From Epiperipatus broadwayi (lineage: Eukaryota; Onychophora; Udeonychophora; Euonychophora; Peripatidae), in contig JAQFVV010000042.1 of the NCBI GenBank assembly GCA_028023455.1, forward strand, positions 5,663,922 through 5,727,921: 64,000 bases of DNA, written 5' to 3'. The notes under the pieces were generated by a model. It made no database searches. It saw only the letters and a program-made list of their open reading frames with translations, and was not told the DNA's origin. Below, one piece after another: positions 11,262-21,748 of the stretch. Made by a program: the position numbers and the translations under genes. Position 1 is the first letter of the stretch. Every line of letters begins with the position of its first letter.

Positions 11262-13934
11262 TTTCAAATATACTTTATTACAAAATATTGATACATTATA
11301 GTGTGAAAATACAATATTATAAGGTTACAATGTTAAATGTGATTAAAGAGTACACATTTATGCAAAATATAAAGTTCATTACCTAACAGCAAATATCATG
11401 CTGATGAAAAGTTTTTTGTTACTCTGGAATATGGAAAAGTTTCCAAGTTTCACCAAACATAAATTTTGTTGATATGTTCCTATCTTTTTTTTTAAGTTTG
11501 CTTATTGTGCTTATAAACAGTCTGCGTTCATCTGGCGGTGGTTGAGTGTATTGTTTTTTGCACCAATATATATAATAAGAATTGAAATTCTTATCTTGGG
11601 TATGTCTCTTTGTTGTATGCAGTTTTTTAGATTTAATATTTGGTAGTAATCCATGTTACAATTTTGAAAAATTATTGATTTAATATTGCCTAGAACTATA
11701 TATGTCTTGATTATATGATCGAAAGTCTCATCTTTTTGGCAGTTTGGACATGTTGGGTCAACTTTGGAAATAGAACGTCTCCATCTTAGTAACCAATTAA
11801 CTGGCATCACATCAAGATTGGTTTTAATTAGAAGGTCAAGGAACATTGGCTCTAAAGACCATTATTTGAACAGACCAACCAATTTATTGTTGGAAATGCC
11901 AAGTTTGGTAACAATTGTGATGAGGCTAGGTTTAATGAGATGATATGCATCCCAGAGCTTTATTTTATTCTGGAGGTGAATGTCAATTTGATGACAGTTA
12001 TTTCTGATGGTTGCAATGATTTTATTGAGCCAAGATATTTTGATTGGAGGAGGTCTATCTGTTGGTTCAATTGTTTGAATTATTTGGTTGTAGCCATATT
12101 TTTGTATTGAGTTGAAGATGAGAGTATGGCTTTTCTGATACAAGATTGCAGAAATAGAATGAAGAGACATGCCATTTTCTTTTTTTTTGGTTTTTGCATG
12201 TGTGCAATGTTTATGGCAACAGTCTACCCTCTCCAAAATAGTCTTGAGCAGTATTGGTTGATTTTTTTGATGAATGATTTCGGTGTATTTATAATTGGTA
12301 AGTAATAGGATATCTTATTGAATATCTTGATGTTTAAGAGTGTAGCCTTACCCTGTAGGGAAAGGTATACTTTTGCTAGGTTTTGAGTAAGCTTATCTAT
12401 AGAGTTTAAAATTTTAGTTTGAATTTCTTTTGACATTGAAGTCTGGGATTTATGTATTGAATGGCCCAAGAACCTTTGAGGTTTGGCTTGGAATCGAGAT
12501 ATAATCTTTTTTCCAGACCAAATGGCCCAAGTAGATGATTTCATTGAGTTGATTCTTAGGTCTGATGCAATAGAGAATTTATCAAGAATAAGATACAATG
12601 AATTAAGATGGGTTTTGTCTGGAAGAATGACCAAAACATCATCAATGAATGCAATAGCTTTGATTGCCTTTCCAAGTCTCGGCACAAAAACTCCAGGAAG
12701 ATTATTTTCGATGTGTACAAAAGGGGATTTAAGTAGCAGGCAAAGAGTAGGGTACTAAGAGGGGAGCCTTGTGGAATAGAGGTGATGGATGTAAAGCTGT
12801 TAGTGTGTGAGCCATTCAGAGAAACATGAATTTCTTTGTTGGACAGAAGATTGTCCGGAATTTGTATTATTTCTGAAAGGTTGTCAATATCCTGAAGTAT
12901 ATTTAGTAATGTAGAAACATTGACTGAATCAAAGGCCTGCGAAATGTCCAGCTGAACAGATATTGGGCAGGTCATTCAGTTGGATCTGATGTAGTCGAAT
13001 AGAATTTTGGTTTCTCCAATGTCTGTAAATGCAGATGATCCCTTTTTGGTGTACTGTGAGGCCATTAGATGATTGAGAATTTTTGGTTGTAATTTGTCCT
13101 TAATAACACTCTCAATCATCTTGATTAGGAGTGGGCCATAGAGATAGGCCTTATGTTATTTATGTCTGTGGTCGCCTTATTTTTTTAATAAAAGGGACCA
13201 AAGAAATAGGATATAGGTTTTTTAATGGACCTTGGGGCTTTAGCAAGGTGATCAATTATGTTTTTAATAATCGGGACTGAAAAATTGCTTAAATGAGTAA
13301 TGAAAAATCTAAAATTTCCATGCATCCCAGGATGGATATTGTCAGGAATTAATATCTTATCCTTAATGTTCTGTTCAGTGATTCCATTTTTGCCTGTGTG
13401 AGATGTTGGTGAAACATTTTTTTGAAGTTTTGATTTGAAATGTAGGCTGATGTGTTTAAGCATGTGTGAACCTGTGATACTGTAGCCCATATGTTTTATC
13501 ATAGTAGGAGTTTTCTGTATTTTTTGTGCTCCCAGTGCCCATCTAACGTAGCTATGCATCCAGCAGTGTTGTGGAGCAAGGTATATCTTAGCTCTCTTGA
13601 TAGAAACATATTCTGCTAGTGCATGCTGATTGGATTTGTATTTGTTTTTGAGAAAGATAATTTCATCAATGGATGTAACATCAGTTGTGATTTGCTTTAG
13701 TCTGTCATTAATTCTATCCAGCTCTGCTAGCAAGGAGGTAGAACCTATGGTTCTCATGGTGTACTAAATTATTAGTGTCTGAACAACTCCAATAAAAGAA
13801 AACCATGCTTCTTCTGCACGACAGGAGAGAATATTAATTTTTTGAAACATTATATAGGCTTCTGAAAATATGGCCTCAGTGGCAGTGGCCTTGGTTAGGA
13901 TTCTAATAGATTTTTTGAGGTAGAGTGGGGTTAT
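11262..13934 (-). mobile_element. LINE copy 3 (reverse transcriptase and C-terminus), satellite-inserted
   Basis: This 2.67-kb minus-strand non-LTR retrotransposon is 5'-truncated: no endonuclease domain is present. Its 3' end (plus-strand TTTCAAATATACTTTATTA) adjoins TTTAGCTAAT at 11260. The 12-bp ATTTAGCTAATT is found at 11250-11261 and again at 13935-13946, a target duplication of satellite sequence. Order on the minus strand: linker region (13757-13185), RT fingers/palm, thumb, C-terminal zinc-binding tail. The thumb style (SLQGKATLLN...FWRG) and a zf-RVT tail resemble the L1/Tx1 group. That assignment is inferred and a search could change it. Confidence 0.85.
11511..13757 (-). pseudogene. 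Broken LINE ORF2: RT domain in at least four frames
   Basis: Read on the minus strand: 13757-13185 is the open RT-upstream linker. About 13140-12980 holds ESVIKDKLQPKI and KKGSSAFTDIGETK in shifted frames. 12975-12770 has the palm motif QLDISQAFDSVN and the following SIPQGSPLS. 12685-12224 has the catalytic-loop equivalent AFIDDVLVI, the FLGHSI segment and the thumb ending in LFWRG. 11862-12236 continues the thumb/connection. 11846-11511 has DPTCPNCQKDETFDHI, the first half of a CCHC zinc-binding motif. These pieces would form one polyprotein in an intact copy; here stops and frameshifts separate them, so no active product is expected. RT would copy element RNA at the nicked target. Confidence 0.85.
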
Positions 13935-15433
13935 ATTTAGCTAATTCTACCTAAATATGACAAAATCAGCAAAAAAATTCATTCAAAATATTGTATTGTA
14001 CATCACCATGTTCATAGCGCATTTTAAGCTTGGAAATACAGCCAAATTACACATTCCTAAAAATTGATGAGTTTGAATACTTTAACATTGCAGTTCAGTA
14101 TAATTTAGCTAATTCTACCTAAATATGACAAAATCAGCGAAAAAATTCATTCAAAATATAGTATTGTTCACCAGCATGTTCATAGCGCGTTTTATGCTTG
14201 GAAATACAGCCGAAGTACAAATTTCTAAAAATTGATGAATTTAAATACTTTAACATTGCAGTTCAATATAAATTAGCTAATTCTACATAAATATGACAAA
14301 ATCAGCAAAATAATTCATTCAAAATATTGTTTTGTACACCACCATGTTCATAGCACATTTTAAGCTTGGAAATACAGCCAGGTTACAAATTTTAAAAAAT
14401 TGATGAATTTGAATACTTTAACATTGCAGTTCACTATAATTTAGCTAATTCTACCTAAATATGACAAAATCAGCAGAAAATTTCATTCAAAATATTGTAT
14501 TGTACACCAGCATGTTCATAGCATGTTTTAAGCTTGGAAATACAGCCGGATTACAAATTCCTAAAAATTGATGAATTTGAATACTTTAACATTGCAGTTC
14601 AGTATAATTTAGCTAATTCTACCTAAATATGACAAAATCAGCAAAAAAATTCATTCAAAATATTGTATTGTACACCACCATGTTCATAGCATGTTTTAAG
14701 TTTGGAAATGCAGCCGGATTACAAATTCCTAAAAATTGATGAATTTGAATACTTTAACATTGCAGTTCAGTATAATTTAGTTAATTCTACCTAAATATGA
14801 CAAAATCAGCAAAAAATTCATTCAAAATATTGTATTGTACACCAGCAGGTTCATAGCGTGTTTTAAGCTTGGAAATACAGCCAAATTACAAATTCCTAAA
14901 AATTGATGAATTTGAATACTTTAATATTGCAGTTCAGTATAATTTAGCTAATTCTACCTAAATATGACAAAATCAGTGAAAAAATTCATTCAAAATATAG
15001 TATTGTACACCAGCATGTTCATAGCACGTTTTAAGCTTGGAAATACAGCCAGGTTACAAATTGCTAAAAATTGATGAATTTGTATACTTTAATATTGCAG
15101 TTCAGTATAATTTAGCCAATTCTACCTAAATATGACAAAATCAGCGAAAAAATTCATTTAAAATATAGTATTGTACGCCAGCATGTTCATGCGTGTTTTA
15201 AGCTTGGAACTGCTGTCACATTACAAATTCCTTAAAATTGATGAATTTGAATACTATAACATTGCAGTTCAGTATAATTTAGCTAATTCTACCTAAATAT
15301 GACAAAATCAGCAAAAAATTCATTCAAAATATTATATTGTACACCACCATGTTCATAGCACGTTTTAAGCTTGGAAATACAGCTGAATTACAAATTTCTA
15401 AAAATTGATTAATTTGAATACTTTAACATTGCA
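13935..15433 (-). repeat. 168-bp satellite array, inverted block, segment 4 and array end
   Basis: About nine diverged inverted monomers follow the third LINE. The last one stops after ATACTTTAACATTGCAG (to about 15433). After that no satellite homology is seen to the window end, so this is the true right edge of the array. Confidence 0.93.
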
Positions 15434-15439
15434 GACAAG

Positions 15440-15745
15440 CTGCAATTATTTTGTTAAAGATCTTTTACCAAACTAGAAGAAACAGCAAAACTCTCTATAC
15501 ATATTGCCACTGTTGGCTTGGAACTAGAAGACTGATAGATTTATAATTTCTACTATCTTCTTGATTACTTTTCTTAAATATCAATTTTTCTACTGCATTC
15601 TCATAATCATTTGATACAACTTCATCATTTATATATTTTGTATATAGTTTGCCCAAGAAATTTTATACTTCATCATCTTCTTCTTTTAAATTATTAATAA
15701 TAATTCCATCATTTCCTGGACATTTTTTTTTCTTCATCGCATTAA
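15440..15745 (-). pseudogene. Decayed RT fragment (RTE/CR1-like non-LTR element)
   Basis: One minus-strand frame, broken by three stops, reads like the N-terminal RT region of an RTE/CR1-type element: NFLGKLYTKYINDEVV, then LIFKKSNQEDSRNYKSISLL, then after a gap KIFNKIIAAC. The NYRPISLL and YKLFTKII blocks are hallmark RT motifs that normally lie close together; here about 20 codons of unrelated sequence lie between them. The fragment ends where the satellite begins. It is unrelated in sequence to the three satellite-borne LINEs. Confidence 0.5.
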
Positions 15746-16059
15746 TTAATAAATAAAATCTTTATAAATATTATAATAAAAAATTTATTTAGAAATCTAC
15801 AACAAATAATTGTATTACAGTAATTATTTATTTTTAGTAAAATAAAGGTTTATTTTTTACTTAATAACAATATTTTGAATTATTATTAAATTTTGTTAAA
15901 TTTTAAACTTAAGTAAAAAAAAATACTATAAATGATAATTATTTAAAGAAGAAAGTTATGATAAAAAGTATAATGATATCTGAAAAGAAATTATAGGGGA
16001 AAAAATGCAAATTGTTTGGAAAAATTTTCGTAAAATAATTATCGCAATTATGTTAAGTT
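15746..16059. other. AT-rich spacer, nothing recognised
   Basis: Very AT-rich sequence with poly-A/T tracts. I see no coding frame, repeat structure or RNA gene. Confidence 0.6.
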
Positions 16060-16765
16060 AATGTCATATCTGACCTTACCCTCAGAAGTGGACTATTCCA
16101 TATTCCTTTATCTGATCGGATTGAGCACGCATTGCAGCTAACCAATGTGTAACCATGTGGCCAACCAATGTATAAACATGGCAAAAGGGTAAAAACAAGG
16201 ATGGCCAATGTGTAAACATGTGTATAAAATCCTATGATTGGTTAGGCTCTCTGAATCCGATTGTTGCCAGTAAGGTAAGCAATCTGGCAATAAATAGCCT
16301 TTTTGGAGGCATGCCAGAGCACATCTGTCTAACTTAAATGATGGTATGCACTCTTAAGAGAGAGAAAGTCCGTCTACCTGAACACCTGAATGTGCTCTCC
16401 ATTGAAATCACTTCCAACAATGAAGGTGTTTCTACTATATTTACTACCAATACGTGTATGCAGTGAGGCAAGTTCTGACAGGACTGGAAGCTGCTACAAC
16501 TATGGCAGACTTGAGGTTAGCTGTCCAGTACAGCCAGAAAACTAGAACTCACAAGGCAAGCTAATATATACAGCTGAGAGTGAATCCAGTCATTTGGCAC
16601 AACCAGCTCATTATTGACTAAGTTATATGTCAAATTGTATTTATTGATTGCATATGTATGTATATTTGTTCTAATAAATTATACATATTAAATTGTGAGT
16701 GTTCATATTTTTTGATATTACTGTTTGTTTGAGTCTGAATTCTGCAATTCAGCCAAACACAACAA
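16060..16765 (+). mobile_element. Possible solo LTR or LTR-like promoter region
   Basis: GC content rises sharply against both flanks. The stretch starts near TGTCATATCTGACC, contains three copies of an AACCAATGT(G/A)TAA/CAT phrase (16138-16220), a TATA-like GTGTATAAAATCC at about 16220, AATAAA at about 16290, and a second AATAAATTATA at about 16672. Together this looks like an LTR U3-R-U5. No target duplication or primer-binding site could be found, so the boundaries and identity are weak. Confidence 0.3.
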
Positions 16766-17796
16766 TAACAATAACAAAAATATTTAGGAAAATAATTGCT
16801 GTGAGTGAATTGTGTTAGAGGAATGGCAGACTCTGGAGATCAAGGTTCAGCAATCAAATCTCCCATACTCGAACTTTGTATTAATTCATGAGTAATAAAT
16901 TATTAGATTGTAAAAACATAGGAAACTAATTTATTTTCAAAAGAATAATTTATTTATTTATTTATTCATATAAAATATGTACAATATTTAAAAATTTAAT
17001 TTAATACATTATCTAATCAAATTTAAAAAATAATTTCATTTTCATTTTTGACCATTTTGAATAGTCTGGTATTTTAAATGAAGTGAGAAAAAAATTAAAT
17101 TTTTAAAGTAGTTTAATTTATTTAATAGAAAACAAAACCTAATTTTGGCACTACTTGTTTAAAAACAATTATTATTGTAACGGTAAAAACTTGTATGCCT
17201 TGTTAACACGTTGCAAATTTCCACCACCATGTTTGAAGAGCAACACCACAGGTGGGTTCAGGGCCTGTGGTACTGTGTTCGAACAGTCATTTTATTTCAC
17301 AACAAAACCCACATGACAACGCATATACCATAACAATAGTAAATATCTTTCTAGGCCCGGTGGTCAGGTAGATCAAGAAACTCTCTAATTAATTTATTTT
17401 AACATTAAGGGCTACTGCTATATACTTTAAGGCGATTTCAATAATTAAATGAGACACTAAATATTATTATTAAATCAAGCAGATATGCATATGTAGGAAT
17501 AGGTAGACACAAATATTTAATAACAATTAAAGTAGGTTACATGTAATTAAAACACTACTGGGGTATCATAATTCAATCATATCATGCTTCACATTTAAGT
17601 TGCGAACGTTGCGAGATTACGCTATGTGGTCATAATGAGGAGTGCATCTGCCAACTCAGCAATCACTATTTACTTTTTTATTATTAATATACAATCTACA
17701 CTAATGAGTTATTACTAGAGCAGCAGATGTGGAGGAGTGGAAATAGATCGAGCATATATGTTCATAATCATAAACAAAGTGACATGCGATAGGTTT
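16766..17796. other. Unassigned sequence left of the Gypsy element
   Basis: AT-rich with a more GC-rich patch at 17210-17370 (an ACACCACAGG / CCTGTGGTAC inverted phrase around 17250). I cannot assign it to a family. It ends with GGTTT (17792-17796), the left target duplication of the Gypsy element, so it is the sequence the Gypsy element jumped into. Confidence 0.5.
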
Positions 17797-18507
17797 TGCA
17801 ATATCCAGTACTAGTCGGATATTTATATGGTCGAGGTTTGAGTGAGATTTATCGCACTCAACAGTGACAAGTATATTATATAATTAACACACGAACACGG
17901 TAGAGGAGTTAATAGGTTTATATACATAAATACATATACAAGGATCAATATATAATATAATTATTACAAAGATAAACTGACTAACACATTATTATACAAC
18001 TCTAGTCTTAAAGGCCTGCAGGCTTACAATAAATAATATTAAAGTCTATACGACCTGTAATGGTCCCTAGGTCTACCTTGGTACGTTCGGAGGTAGACCT
18101 CTCCACGAGACGAGCTGAAAGTGAAATAGTGTCTGTGCACTCAGGAAAACGCATCCATCCCTAAACTTCACCTAGCAAGTCTGACCTTGTTTTTGCTGCC
18201 ATCCCGGTTTGTAACACTCTCTATTTCCATTAGTCATCCCATGACACAAGGTACAAAGTGGTCAGTCTGGTTATCTCTGACCAACCTTAATCGTTTCTGT
18301 GATGCCTTTAGCATACACGCACATACTTGAATATTTGTAATAGTTACATTAATATTATGTATCTCTGTTAATAAGCATACACACACATACTTGTATCATT
18401 TGTAATAGTTACATTATTATTGTGTGTATCTGTTAATACACACACATACATGGAGTTAATAGAGTTATTATTATTGCGTGTATATGTGAATACACACACA
18501 CATAACA
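17797..18507 (-). repeat. Gypsy 3' LTR (711 bp)
   Basis: Starts TGCAATATCCAGTACTAG and ends CACATAACA on the plus strand; it matches 21749-22461 along its full length with scattered substitutions. The right part contains two to three imperfect 60-75-bp tandem units (TTGTAATAGTTACATTATTATT ... GTTAATACACACACATAC). These explain the short ORFs seen there. As the minus-strand 3' LTR it would supply the polyadenylation site. Confidence 0.95.
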
Positions 18508-18520
18508 TGCCTCCCCCAAG
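18508..18520 (-). other. Polypurine tract of the Gypsy element
   Basis: On the minus strand CTTGGGGGAGGCA directly precedes the 3' LTR. A purine-rich tract at this place is where plus-strand DNA synthesis is primed in LTR retrotransposons. Confidence 0.7.
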
Positions 18521-18557
18521 TTCAGCGACGTACTTTTTTTAAAAAAAAGATTTTTTT

Positions 18558-19766
18558 TCATTTCTTCTTCTCTGAACTTAACACATAATTGTGCAGGCGG
18601 AGGGGAATTTTTGTTCTCCTCTTTGCGCATGGGGGTGATTTAATTTCACCATCTGTGACTATTTCATTTTCTTCACTATTTTGACTTTCTTCGTCAGCAG
18701 TAATGATTTCTGTTTCACTTTTAGTTTCATAGTGAGTATCATTTTCTTTGTCATTACTTTTAAACAATTGCGGAGTACAGAATTCTGTTTTTGAACTCTT
18801 GCACAATTGTTTAATGTGCTTATGCAATTGTTTGCCATCTGCCATATGGACAGCAACCACTTGTTTACTTAAATGGCGTACACGTATGCCTGATTCCATG
18901 ATTTACTTAAATTATCTTTCACCCAGACTCGTTCATCAGGTGAAAATTTGTTGTTTGTCATAATTGGCATTTGATGCTCTTTTGATGGCATTATAACTGA
19001 GAGCTTTGTACAGAATTTCCAGCCTAAGTATTTTTCTGCAGGTGATCTGCCCGTTTTAGCTGTGGGTGTGGAATGCTGATATAGCAATGCCATGAAAACT
19101 GCCTCATGGAGTCTTCCTTTTCCCAATTTATTCATTGATGACTTTAAGCTTTGTACCGCTTTCTTGGCCAGTCCATTTGATAGGGGGTGGTAGGGGGTAA
19201 GGATGTGTTTAATCCCCCATTCCTGCATAAATTCGGCAAATTTTTCAGATGTGAAACCGGTTCCATTATTGGATACGAAGGTTTCTGGTAGCCCATGGTA
19301 TGAAAAAATTTCCATGAGCTTGTCCAGCATTTCATCCGAACTTGTGTTTTTCACTGGTTTATATTCTGACCATCCTGAATAGGCATCGACCACTACCAGA
19401 AATAATTGTCCATGAATTGGACTGCAGTGGTCAATGTGAATTCTCTGCCAAGGTTTCTCTGCTTCTTTCCAAGCTTCATATTTCGCTGGGGGTGCTTTTG
19501 CACATGACTGACAGCTAGAACATTTTTTTATGAATGTTTCTTGGCCACCATACATAACTACGGGCTAACGCTTTTGCCCTGACAAAGCCTGGATGACCTT
19601 CATGTAATAAATTTAGTATGTGCGATCTACCTATTTTTGGTATTAGGACCTGTTCGCCTTTAAGAATGCAACCTTTACATATTGACAATTTTTCATGAGC
19701 TTTCCATAGCTCTATGTGCAAAAATGGAGAATGCTGTGCTGGCCAGCCTCTTCTAATTTTTTTCAT
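18558..19766 (-). pseudogene. Gypsy integrase region, frameshifted and catalytically mutated
   Basis: Minus strand. 19766-19515 gives the H2C2 zinc-binding part (HEGHPGFVRAKALARSYVWWP); after a frameshift, 19555-18869 gives CSSCQSC and the integrase core; 18899-18558 continues the C-terminal tail. The core starts with RIHIDHCSPIHGQLF, which keeps the first catalytic Asp. The second motif reads FVSNNGTGF where the family has DNGTGF (Asp to Asn). The third reads SNGLAKKAVQ where the family has AE.AV (Glu to Lys). Two of the three metal-binding acidic residues are therefore gone. The enzyme would join the cDNA to target DNA; this copy should not. Confidence 0.88.
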
Positions 19767-20111
19767 CAGCCATTTGTAGCAGCGTCTTCATTAGTCCATG
19801 CTGCTACTTTTTGGCTATTAAGAGTCTGGCTTTGAAGCACGTCAATATAATTGATTTCTATTTTGCTTGTTGTATTCTCTGAGTTGTCAGGCATTCAGGA
19901 TAATGCATTGGCATGACCAATATTCTTTCCCTTTCTATATTCCAGACTGTAATCATACCCGGTGAGTATGTTAATCCATCTCAACATGCACAGGCTGAGG
20001 TGTTCTGGAATTTGTTTGATGCCTAAAATTCCCAGAAGTGGTTTGTGGTCTGTCATGATTTTGAAATAACGACCGTATAGATACTGGTGGAATTTACGAA
20101 TTCCAAATACT
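19767..20111 (-). pseudogene. Rest of Gypsy RNase H and connection, out of frame
   Basis: After the shift at about 20112 the minus-strand reading continues as FGIRKFHQYLYGRYF, then IMTDHKPLLGIL (the TDHKPL hallmark of Gypsy RNase H), MLRWINILTGYDYSLEYRKG and NIGHANALS followed by a TGA stop where the family continues with a basic residue. The link to the integrase zinc-binding region contains another stop. It is continuous with the RT region in an intact relative. Confidence 0.8.
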
Positions 20112-21201
20112 ATATAGCTAGCGCTTCCTTATCCAGCTGACTATAATTTTTTTCAGCTTTGGACAAAGTGCGCAACGTGTATGCTATGGGACATTCCCCA
20201 GATTGAGCTGGGTGACATATTACTGCCCCCACTCCATATTCTGATGCATCAGTCGTTAGTGTTATTTCAAGATCGCTATCATAGTGTACCAGTAATTTGT
20301 TTGATACAAGTAAAGCTTTGGTATTTTGAAAAGCCCTTTCTTGTGTTGCTTCCCATTTCCATTTCTGATTCTTTTTCAGTAGCTTGTATAATGGTTTGGC
20401 TATGTGAGCTTTGCCCTCTAGGAAGTTCTCAAAATAGTTTACCAAACCCAAAAAAGCCTGCAATTGTTTTACATTACTAGGCTTTCTAGCTTCTGACACT
20501 GCTTTGACCTTTTTAGGGGATGGCCTTGTCCCAGAGCTAGAGACTATGTGCCCTAAATACTTTAATTCAGTGGCTTTCCATATACATTTTTTAGTGTTTA
20601 ATTTCGCTCCAAACTCTTCTAGCCTTTGACAGACAGTAGTTAGACAACAATGCAATTCATTTTCTGATCTTGCAGTAATTAATATGTCATCAAAATAAGG
20701 GATAACGCCCTCGCATCCAGTAAGCAGAATTTCAATTTTTGCTTGGAATATACTGAGAGCGGACACTATGCCAAATGGGAGGCATTTGCATTTGAATAGA
20801 CCCACATGAGTAGTCAGTGTTACAATTTCGGCAGCCTTATTTGTTACTGGAATTTGATGGAAGGCCGCATCTAAATCTAATTTAGCAAAATATTTTGATT
20901 TTTGCAGTGATGCTAATATTTCTCTGGAGTTTGGAATGGGGTAGGCGTGTTTATTTAGAGATTTGTTGACAGTTACGCGATAATCGCCACACAAGCATAT
21001 CTGTCTGTTAGGTTCGGTGATAACAACCAGCGGAGTTGCCCACTCTGTCTCCTCTGTCGGTTCTAGAATGCCGTTCTTCACTAACTCATTTATCTCTTTC
21101 GCTACTTTTTCTTTCTGTGCGAAGGGGACCTTCCGAGGTCTGCAAATTATTGGCATGGCCTCTGGTGACATTTCCAGTGACACAGGTTTAGTTTTAATCA
21201 T
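20110..21201 (-). pseudogene. Gypsy reverse transcriptase and start of RNase H
   Basis: A 363-codon open minus-strand frame. It begins inside the pol approach (EMSPEAMPIICRPRKVPF). It then has WATPLVVITEPN, the first catalytic Asp in FAKLDLDAAFHQIPV, LPFGIVSALSIFQ (usually LPFG..SAPA.FQ), the catalytic YFDDIL, and the thumb (FLGLVNYFENFL). RNase H follows with LTTDASEYGVGAVI and IAYTLRTLSKAEKNYSQLDKEALAI, which holds its Asp and Glu. The start is set by a deletion joining gag to pol, not by a real start codon. A two-base shift at about 20112 ends the frame. Confidence 0.92.
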
Positions 21202-21641
21202 TCCTGCTGCCTCAAACTGTCGCTATTCATTCCACATGGGAATTGTTCCAGTAGCGCTTCTTCTAAATATGAATCATAACAGCAGTTTTTTGCGAGTTTG
21301 CGTAGGGCTGAGTCATAATCCTGCGTATTTTCATTTCTGCCTTGATGGCAATTTCGAAAATGAAGTCTGGCGATGTGCCTAGATGGGCGAGGATTAAAAT
21401 AATTTGACAAACGATCTTTTAACTCATTGTAGGTTAATTTTTCAGGAGTGTTGGGTTCTTCTAATCTGTTAGCTATTTGTATGACCCCTTTTCCTGCAAA
21501 ACATAATAATGTCGCTGTTTTATACACATCTTCCTCTACTCTGTTAATAAAACAGTAATTTTCAATCTGTTGAACATACAGGGGCCACTCATTTGCCTCT
21601 CTGACGTCAAACTCGGATATTGTCGATTGCATTTTAAGCAA
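21198..21641 (-). pseudogene. Gypsy gag fragment (capsid part), 3' end deleted
   Basis: A minus-strand ORF of 147 codons starting MLKMQSTISEF. It has typical Gypsy gag features: W.LYVQQIENYC near residue 20-30, TATLLCFAGKGV, LKDRLSNYFNPRPS, and a final LEEALLEQFPCGMNSDSLRQ. Relatives then continue with more capsid, CCHC zinc knuckles and protease. Here the frame stops within 4 bases of the start of the RT frame, so everything in between has been removed. The start codon lies about 108 bp inside the 5' LTR edge, consistent with a natural gag start. Confidence 0.85.
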
Positions 21642-21737
21642 TTTATATAACTAACTCGTTTATTACCGCTACTTCAATAATTCTGCCTGACTTATTTGGT
21701 TGTCAGCAGACAGCTAGGGGTCAAATTGAACTGTTAT

Positions 21738-21748
21738 GACTGCGCCAG
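21738..21748 (-). other. Probable primer-binding site of the Gypsy element
   Basis: Reading on the minus strand, directly after the 5' LTR comes CTGGCGCAGTC. TGGCGCAGTC is the form of site used by several Gypsy-group elements (17.6/297 type, reported to be primed by a serine tRNA). I infer the tRNA from that precedent; it has not been tested against this genome's tRNAs. Confidence 0.6.

Noticed and set aside
1-15433. Regular repeats resembling a CRISPR array
   Set aside because: The whole 168-bp unit repeats with no unique spacers, and the genome is eukaryotic. It is a satellite.
16060-16765. Complete solo LTR with defined ends
   Set aside because: TATA and polyadenylation-like sites are present but no TG..CA ends with matching 5-bp flanks could be found.
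20181-20480. 99-aa plus-strand ORF
   Set aside because: Antisense shadow of the Gypsy RT/RNase H; it contains no recognisable motif.
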